Assembly (NCBI GenBank): GCA_964408735.1
Contig: CAYPAX010000058.1
Location: 1 to 28,975, forward strand
Origin: UBA7887 sp964408735
GTDB lineage: Bacteria > Pseudomonadota > Alphaproteobacteria > UBA7887
DNA length: 28,975 bases
Direction of reading: 5' to 3'
Each line of letters begins with the position of its first letter. Within the stretch, counting starts at the first letter, position 1. The position numbers were made by a program, and so were the translations under genes. The notes beneath the pieces were generated by a model, which was not told the DNA's origin, ran no database searches, and was given only the letters and a program-made list of their open reading frames with translations. Positions 23,978-28,975 of this stretch are shown here, piece by piece.

Positions 23978-25078
23978 CTAGCGGTTGGCGCGCCGCCGCC
24001 GCCAATAGGCCCCGGTCATGCCGGCGGCGACACTTAGGCCGAGGGTCGGGGCGATAACCGGCAGCATGGGGCCGCCGGCTGCCGTAATGGCGAAGCTGCT
24101 GCCCCAGATCAGCGTCAATGCCGCCGTAGCCATGGCAAGCGAGGCTGTCAGTGATCGCGAAATCGTGGCAGCCGCGACACCTGCGGCAGCCGCCAGCAAC
24201 ACCAAGAGCCCCACCCCCATGCCGCCAACGGCCGGGTGGCTGCGGCGCTCCAGCATTTGGTCGAGGGCATGGGCGTGGACGACGACGCCTGCCATGTCCT
24301 CGCCGCCGGCGGTCGAATGCGGCGTGCGGATGCGGTCGCTATGGGCAAGATCGGCACCGATCAGGGCGATCTTGCCGGCCAGCCACGGCTCCGGCAGCAG
24401 GGTGACGGTTTCCGCGGGATAGCTCGCGAATGGCTGCGACCCGTCGTCGGGCGGTGGGCGGTAGGCAAGCGCGAAGGGGCCGGCAGGCACTTCCTGGCCG
24501 AGCGTCTTGACGATGGCGGCGGCGAAGGAAAGCTCTGGGCCATGGGGACCACTACGCCGGGGTGCGTAGTTGCGGACAATGCCGTCATAGGCATCGCGGG
24601 GAAGGCCGGCAAAGCCTGTCTCGATATTGGCGGTTGCCAGGTCCAGATAGCGAACCTGACTCTCGGTCAAGCCATCGCGCGCACCGGCGCGGATGGCGAC
24701 GATCGGCGTCTTTGCCGCACTGAGCGCGGCGGCGAGGGCGGCGTCCTTGTCCGGCTCGGTCGCCTGGTCGAAGAGAATATCGATGCCGATGGCCGAGGCA
24801 CCCGAGGCGTCCAATGCGGTAATCAGATCGGCGAGAAAGGCGCGGTCGACAGGGGAGCGGTAGGTGAAACGCTCCAGGGTGGCCTCGGTGATCGCAATGA
24901 CGACGATCTGGCGATCCTGGGGCATTGCCGGTGTCAGCATGGTCAGGCGCAAGTCGGAGAGAATGTTCTCGGCGCCGCCGACGAAAGGCAGCCAGCGCTG
25001 GCTGGCGACCACCAGGCTCGCCGCCAGGGCCAGGATCGCCAACAGGCTGGTGGCGTTGCGTCGGCTGATTCCTTGCAA
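23978..25078 (-). CDS. CHASE2-domain membrane protein without output domain
   Basis: From the proposed TTG start the protein has 366 residues: an N-terminal helix (SLLAILALAASLVVAS), a periplasmic CHASE2 sensory domain of about 220 residues (DLRLTMLTP, IDILFD, GKIALIGADLAHSDRIRTP, VVVHAHALDQ are typical pieces), then three closely spaced helices and an end at YWRRRRANR. In most CHASE2 proteins a cyclase, kinase or diguanylate cyclase follows the third helix; here there is none, and only 114 bases precede the next gene. The frame stays open to an ATG at 25180, but that would overlap the upstream gene by 97 bases; TTG at 25078 has GGGAG (25094-25090) 11 bases before it. It probably senses an extracytoplasmic ligand and signals through a partner protein. 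Confidence 0.82.
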   Translation of the reverse strand: MQGISRRNATSLLAILALAASLVVASQRWLPFVGGAENILSDLRLTMLTPAMPQDRQIVVIAITEATLERFTYRSPVDRAFLADLITALDASGASAIGIDILFDQATEPDKDAALAAALSAAKTPIVAIRAGARDGLTESQVRYLDLATANIETGFAGLPRDAYDGIVRNYAPRRSGPHGPELSFAAAIVKTLGQEVPAGPFALAYRPPPDDGSQPFASYPAETVTLLPEPWLAGKIALIGADLAHSDRIRTPHSTAGGEDMAGVVVHAHALDQMLERRSHPAVGGMGVGLLVLLAAAAGVAAATISRSLTASLAMATAALTLIWGSSFAITAAGGPMLPVIAPTLGLSVAAGMTGAYWRRRRANR

Positions 25079-25083
25079 GGCTG

Positions 25084-26658
25084 CTACCGCTCCCGCGCGC
25101 TCTCCACGTTCCAGAACAGCTGCACCGGCGCCCTGATCAGGCCGCGCAGATGGTCGCGATAGGCGACCGGATTGCGCCATTGGCCGAAGGTGGCGTGGGT
25201 GACGACCTCATAGGCGCGGGCCTGGACGGCATCTGCCAGGCGCTTGCGCTCATCCGCATCGCTCTCGCGCGCGAAGGCATCGCGCAGGCGCTCGATCTCG
25301 GCATCGCAGGGCCAGCCGAACCAGGCGCGCTCCAGGCAGCCGGCGCCGATCACCGCATTGCTCACGGGATCCATGACATTGCCGGTGATGGCCCAGGTGT
25401 GGAAGAGGTTCCAGCCGCCTTCGCCGACCGGCTTGCTGATGGCGCGGCGCGAGGTCAGGGTGCTCCAATCCATGGCCTGCATCTCTACGACCATGCCCGC
25501 TTGGCGCAGCAATTGGGCGGTGACCAGGGACGCGGCATTGAGGATGGCGATATCGGTCGGCTGCAGGATAACGACCGGCGTGCCGTCATAGCCCGCCTCG
25601 GACAGCAGCGCCTTGGCCTTGTCGATGTTTTGGTCCATCAGGGCTTCGGCGCCGATATCACTTGCGAGCGGCGTGTCGCAGGCAAAGATGGCCGGACAGG
25701 TCTGCCAGTAACGGGGATCGCCGACGGCCGCATTCATGTATAGCGATTGATCGACCAGCCAGAGCACGGCCCGGCGAATGCGCACGTCGTCGAATGGCGG
25801 GTGCAGGTGGTTCATCCTGAGCCAGCCCTGCAAGCCCAAGGGGTCGAGAGTCTCCACGACCACGCCCGGTGCGCTCTCCATGATCGGCAGCAGGTCGTGC
25901 GGCGGCAGCTCGAAATAATCGACTTCGCCCGCCATCAGCGCATTCATCGCCGTCGCCGCGTCGGGAATATAGTGCCACTCAACGCGATCGACCTTGGGCC
26001 GCTTGCCGCCGGCGGCGAAGCTCGGCGCCTCCGCCCGCGGCACATAATCGGGATTGCGCACATAGACCACCTTGGCGCCCGGCACCCATTCCTCGGCCAC
26101 GAACAGGAAGGGGCCTGAGCCGATGATCTCGGGCACCTGCTCGAAGGGATCGGTCTGGGCCAGGCGCTCGGGCATCATGAAGGCGACATTGGAGCTGATC
26201 TTGCCGAGGGATTCCAACACCAGCCCGTATGGCGCCGACAGAACCAGTTCGAAGGTGCTGTCATCGACGGCCACAAGGTTGGCAGTCGCATCCATCAACC
26301 GCTGGCCCATGGCGTCGCGCGCGCCCCAGCGCTTGATGGAGGCGACACAGTCGGCGGCCGTAACGGGGGCGCCGTCGTGCCAGAGCAGGCCCTTGCGCAG
26401 AGTGAAGGTCCAGATCAGACCGTCGTCGCTGACCGACCAGCTATCGACCATCTGCGGCTGCACTTCGAGGTTCTCGTCGAGGGCAAACAGCGTGTCGTAG
26501 ACCATATAGCCGTGATTGCGCGTGATATAGGCCGTGGTCCAGATCGGATCGATGTTCTTCAGGTCCGCATGGGGCACCACCCTCAGGACCGTCTCAGACC
26601 ACGCCGGCATTGCGCCGACGAGACAAATCGTTAGGGTGAAAAAGAAATTGCGGATCAT
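25084..26658 (-). CDS. Periplasmic solute-binding protein, peptide/opine/nickel type (SBP_bac_5)
   Basis: The 524-residue precursor has a signal peptide (cleavage near AWS-ET at 21-22) and the typical DppA/OppA plan: RVVPHADLKNIDP near the mature N-terminus, YMVYDTLFALDENLEVQPQMVDSWSVSDDGL, the FTLRKGLLWHDGAPVTAADC signature near 85-105, and GSGPFLF. Such proteins deliver peptides, opines or related compounds to an ABC permease, but no permease or ATPase gene is adjacent. The start overlaps the stop of the deacylase gene (ATGA at 26658-26655 on the minus strand), with AAGGG nine bases upstream. Upstream extension of this frame inside the deacylase gene is Arg/Pro-rich and not real protein. 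The link with the deacylase suggests its ligand is an N-acyl amino acid or a peptide containing D-residues. Confidence 0.9.
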   Translation of the reverse strand: MIRNFFFTLTICLVGAMPAWSETVLRVVPHADLKNIDPIWTTAYITRNHGYMVYDTLFALDENLEVQPQMVDSWSVSDDGLIWTFTLRKGLLWHDGAPVTAADCVASIKRWGARDAMGQRLMDATANLVAVDDSTFELVLSAPYGLVLESLGKISSNVAFMMPERLAQTDPFEQVPEIIGSGPFLFVAEEWVPGAKVVYVRNPDYVPRAEAPSFAAGGKRPKVDRVEWHYIPDAATAMNALMAGEVDYFELPPHDLLPIMESAPGVVVETLDPLGLQGWLRMNHLHPPFDDVRIRRAVLWLVDQSLYMNAAVGDPRYWQTCPAIFACDTPLASDIGAEALMDQNIDKAKALLSEAGYDGTPVVILQPTDIAILNAASLVTAQLLRQAGMVVEMQAMDWSTLTSRRAISKPVGEGGWNLFHTWAITGNVMDPVSNAVIGAGCLERAWFGWPCDAEIERLRDAFARESDADERKRLADAVQARAYEVVTHATFGQWRNPVAYRDHLRGLIRAPVQLFWNVESARER

Positions 26659-28109
26659 GAGTCTCGGCCCTTGGGGCCAAGCTCGGACAGTCGCAGGGCG
26701 CGACCCGCACGGGCGCCCGCGTGCGCGCCCTCCTGCCAGGTGATGCGACCATTGACCATGACCATGGAGATTCCGCCAGCCGGCTGGATGGGGTCCGCGA
26801 AAGTCGCGCGGTCGATGATCGCGTCCGCATCGAACAGCACCAGATCGGCATAGGCGCCTTCCCGGATCACGCCGCGTCCGGTAATGCCGAACTGGGCCGC
26901 GGGAAAGCCGGTCATCCGCCGCACCGCGTCTTCCAGCGGGAAAAGGCCAAGATCGCGGGCATAGTGGCCGAGCACACGCGGAAAAGTGCCCCAAAGACGC
27001 GGGTGGGGATGGGAGTCGTGCGGCAGGCCATCCGAGCCGATCATGGCGCGGGGCGAGGCGAGGACGCGCTGCACGTCTTCCTCGTCCATGATGAAATAGA
27101 TGGCACCGGCCGGCTTCAGTTTCTCGGCAGCCTCTTCGGTGCCGAGGCCCCATTCCTTGGCGATATCGTCGAAGTCCCGTCCGGCGACCTCCGGGTGGGG
27201 CTTCGACCAGGTGACGATGACGCGGCTGGCATTCATCATGCGCCGCGCGTCGAGCACGGTGGAGCCGGCGACATAGGGGTAGACGTCGAGCGCCAGCGGC
27301 TGGTGCTCGTGGGCTGCGGCGATGCGCGGCAGGGTTTCTCTGGTGCGTCCGTGATTGGGCTGGCCGGCACATTTGTGATGGGAGATCACGACCGGCACGC
27401 CGGCCTCGCGGCCGATGGTACAGGTCTCGTCGATGGACTTGAGCACGTCCACGGTCTCGTCGCGCATATGGGTGCTGTGCATGGCACCCGCGGGCGCCAG
27501 GGCGCGTGCCAGCTCGATCACCTCGTCCGTGGGCGCGTCATTGGCCGGGCGATAGAAAAGCCCCGTGCTCATGCCGACGGCGCCATCGGCAAGCGCCTCT
27601 TCGAGGCGCCCGCGCATGGTCGCTACCTCGGCCGCCGTGGCGGCCCGATCGAGCGTGTCCATGGCGCCCATGCGCAAGGTGCTGTGGCCGACCTGGGCAA
27701 TGACGTTGACCGACGCGGGATCCTTGTCCAGCGCATCGAGATAGCCGCCGAAGCGGGCGAAATACTGTTCCGGACGGTCGCCGATGAGATCGGCGGGAGC
27801 CGGTGGGGTCTCGCTCGGCGACAGCGGTGCCAGGCTGATGCCGCAATTGCCGGTCACGACCGTGGTCACGCCCTGGCTGACCTTGCAGTCCATGGTCGGG
27901 TTCGAGAGCACGGCCCTGTCATCGTGGGTATGCACGTCGATGAAGCCCGGCGTGAGCGTCAATCCCTTGGCATCGATCTCGCGCGCGCCATTATTGCTCG
28001 CAATAGTTCCGACGGCGACGATTCGATCGTCGGCGATCGCGATATCGGCCTGTTGGGCAGCTGCGCCGGTGCCGTCGATTACCTGCGCGCCGCGAAAAAC
28101 GAAGTCCAT
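26655..28109 (-). CDS. N-acyl-D-amino-acid deacylase (D-aminoacylase family amidohydrolase)
   Basis: The 484-residue cytoplasmic amidohydrolase releases D-amino acids from N-acyl forms, or hydrolyses related N-acyl or dipeptide substrates. Metal-site residues fit the family: HTHDD at 60-64, Cys89 in TGNCGIS, His214 in STHMRDE, His244 in ISHHK and Asp360 in IGSDGLPHD. The spacing agrees with the characterised D-aminoacylase pattern of one Cys, two His and one Asp. A beta-sandwich subdomain is formed by both ends (VFRGAQVIDGTG and GRGVIREGAYADLVLFD). AGGAGA at 28122-28117 lies seven bases before the ATG. It shares four bases with the solute-binding protein gene, so uptake and deacylation are probably made together. 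Dihydroorotase-like or dipeptidase activity remains possible. Confidence 0.9.
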   Translation of the reverse strand: MDFVFRGAQVIDGTGAAAQQADIAIADDRIVAVGTIASNNGAREIDAKGLTLTPGFIDVHTHDDRAVLSNPTMDCKVSQGVTTVVTGNCGISLAPLSPSETPPAPADLIGDRPEQYFARFGGYLDALDKDPASVNVIAQVGHSTLRMGAMDTLDRAATAAEVATMRGRLEEALADGAVGMSTGLFYRPANDAPTDEVIELARALAPAGAMHSTHMRDETVDVLKSIDETCTIGREAGVPVVISHHKCAGQPNHGRTRETLPRIAAAHEHQPLALDVYPYVAGSTVLDARRMMNASRVIVTWSKPHPEVAGRDFDDIAKEWGLGTEEAAEKLKPAGAIYFIMDEEDVQRVLASPRAMIGSDGLPHDSHPHPRLWGTFPRVLGHYARDLGLFPLEDAVRRMTGFPAAQFGITGRGVIREGAYADLVLFDADAIIDRATFADPIQPAGGISMVMVNGRITWQEGAHAGARAGRALRLSELGPKGRDS

Positions 28110-28131
28110 GTAGTGCTCTCCTAGTCGTCGG

Positions 28132-28908
28132 TTAGTGCCGTAACGATCGCGACAATCCGCCGCGAAATACCTTGAACTCGCCGCTCTCCATCGGAACCCA
28201 GGATTCGTCGCGGGTGAGTGGTCGTGTCGCGATCATGGTAACAACGTCGCGCGGTGTGGTCTCGGCTGCAAAATCGACTGTCCAGTCCTCATCGATCAGG
28301 CTGGCGGCGCCAAAGGGATGACGGCGGGTGATCCAGCAAAGCTTGGTCGAGCAAAACGTGAAGAGCGAGTGCGAATCGCTGAGCAGCATATTGAAGGTAC
28401 CATGGTCGGCGATGTCTGCGGCAAACTCGCTCACGCTCCGCGCCAACGTCGCTGCTCTGGCCGGCGGCTGGCGGAAGCGCTCGCGCAGGCGGTCAAGCAT
28501 CCAGCAGAAGGCGTGTTCGCTGTCGGTCGTGCCGATGGGCCGATAGAAGCTCAGCGGGCGCTTCTTGATGCCCTTGAGCTTGCCGTTATGGGCGAAGGCC
28601 CAGTCACGGCCCCATAACTCGCGGCGAAAGGGATGGGTGTTCTCCAGGCAGACCTTGCCATGGGTCGCTTTGCGAATATGGCTCACGACCACCCGGCTCT
28701 TGATCGAATAGCCCCGCAGCAGCTTGGCTACCTCCGATTCGGCGCTTGCTTCCGGATCATGGAAAGCGCGGCAGCCCTTGCCTTCGTAGAAGGCGACGCC
28801 CCAGCCGTCGCGGTGCACGTCCGTGCGCCCGCCACGCTGCATCAGCCCGCGAAAGCTGAAACAGATGTCGGTCGGAACGTTGGCGTTCATGCCGAGAAGT
28901 TCGCACAT
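28132..28908 (-). CDS. Class II glutamine amidotransferase (YafJ/EgtC-like)
   Basis: The 258-residue protein starts with Met-Cys, so after Met removal Cys2 is the N-terminal nucleophile of an Ntn-type glutaminase; this fixes the start. Further family residues are the RGGRTDVHRDGWGVAFYEG segment at 25-43, SHIRKATHG near 76-84, THPFRREL near 91-98 and FAHNGKL near 104-110, which build the glutamine pocket. No synthetase domain is attached, so the ammonia acceptor or alternative gamma-glutamyl hydrolase role is unknown; relatives include EgtC, which removes a gamma-glutamyl group in ergothioneine synthesis. The deacylase gene begins 22 bases after its stop on the same strand, so co-transcription is likely. 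No clear ribosome binding site is visible upstream. Confidence 0.9.
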   Translation of the reverse strand: MCELLGMNANVPTDICFSFRGLMQRGGRTDVHRDGWGVAFYEGKGCRAFHDPEASAESEVAKLLRGYSIKSRVVVSHIRKATHGKVCLENTHPFRRELWGRDWAFAHNGKLKGIKKRPLSFYRPIGTTDSEHAFCWMLDRLRERFRQPPARAATLARSVSEFAADIADHGTFNMLLSDSHSLFTFCSTKLCWITRRHPFGAASLIDEDWTVDFAAETTPRDVVTMIATRPLTRDESWVPMESGEFKVFRGGLSRSLRH

Positions 28909-28975
28909 GGCCGGAGTCTGGCGCTTACCAGCCCGTTGACGAAGTCTGCTCTGGACGCGTGTCGCTGTGTCTGAT

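Noticed and set aside
26659..27372. Upstream extension of the solute-binding protein frame by 238 codons
   Set aside because: The extension overlaps the deacylase gene in another frame, is Arg/Pro-rich, and precedes a proper signal peptide beginning at 26658.
26721..28124. A 467-codon open frame on the plus strand opposite the deacylase gene
   Set aside because: It is antisense shadow of a well-supported amidohydrolase; no ribosome binding site, promoter or known motif is seen.
1..28975. Search for tRNA genes, CRISPR arrays, insertion sequences, integrases and toxin-antitoxin pairs
   Set aside because: None was seen by reading both strands; nearly all bases are accounted for by metabolic, transport and envelope genes.

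Overview
The window is GC-rich, tightly packed bacterial chromosome. Family content (a zinc-ribbon class III cyclase/ATPase, a fused indolepyruvate:ferredoxin oxidoreductase, a type-3-like peptide deformylase, PhnDCEE with PhnM) and codon use suggest an alphaproteobacterium, probably of a Rhodospirillales- or Rhizobiales-like lineage. This is inference from gene content; there is no rRNA marker. I see no tRNA, rRNA, CRISPR array, insertion sequence or phage gene, and no gene-free stretch over 300 bases. The longest gap is the 163-base divergent region at 1863-2025.

Layout. 1-1862 (minus) is a zinc-ribbon / class III nucleotidyl cyclase / AAA ATPase signalling protein that runs off the left edge. 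2026-6343 (plus) is a phosphonate operon, phnM-phnD-phnC-phnE1-phnE2, without C-P lyase core genes, followed 32 bases later by a YafK-type L,D-transpeptidase-fold protein (6376-7074). 7075-8127 and 8194-8688 (minus) are a zinc alcohol dehydrogenase and a small two-helix membrane protein. 8800-13640 (plus) is a MoxR-DUF58-BatA-BatB-BatC operon with a recognisable promoter. A family-4 glycosyltransferase (13702-14928, plus) and an MFS transporter (14925-16100, minus) meet tail to tail. A PncC/CinA-C-like protein (16157-16645, plus) meets the next cluster tail to tail.

16646-28908 is a long minus-strand block. Read in its own direction it runs: class II glutamine amidotransferase, N-acyl-D-amino-acid deacylase, oligopeptide-type solute-binding protein, CHASE2 membrane protein, 1158-residue indolepyruvate:ferredoxin oxidoreductase, ThDP-dependent decarboxylase/synthase-like enzyme, amidase, peptide deformylase. 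Stop/start overlaps (deacylase/binding protein and ThDP enzyme/amidase) and a Shine-Dalgarno inside the amidase stop (amidase/deformylase) indicate coupled translation. A speculative reading is that this block captures acylated or formylated amino-acid derivatives, removes acyl, formyl or amide groups, and oxidises the resulting aryl 2-oxo acids.

The points most worth a second look are: (1) the cyclase has lost both purine-specifying residues and its ATPase module has a degenerate Walker B; (2) PhnM travels with a phosphonate importer but no C-P lyase; (3) the acyl/formyl/amide hydrolase plus keto-acid oxidoreductase block; (4) a CHASE2 sensor with no output domain next to a binding protein with no permease; (5) a perfect palindrome in the putative promoter of the oxidoreductase; (6) all three convergent gene pairs share interlocked palindromic stop codons, one inside a strong hairpin.
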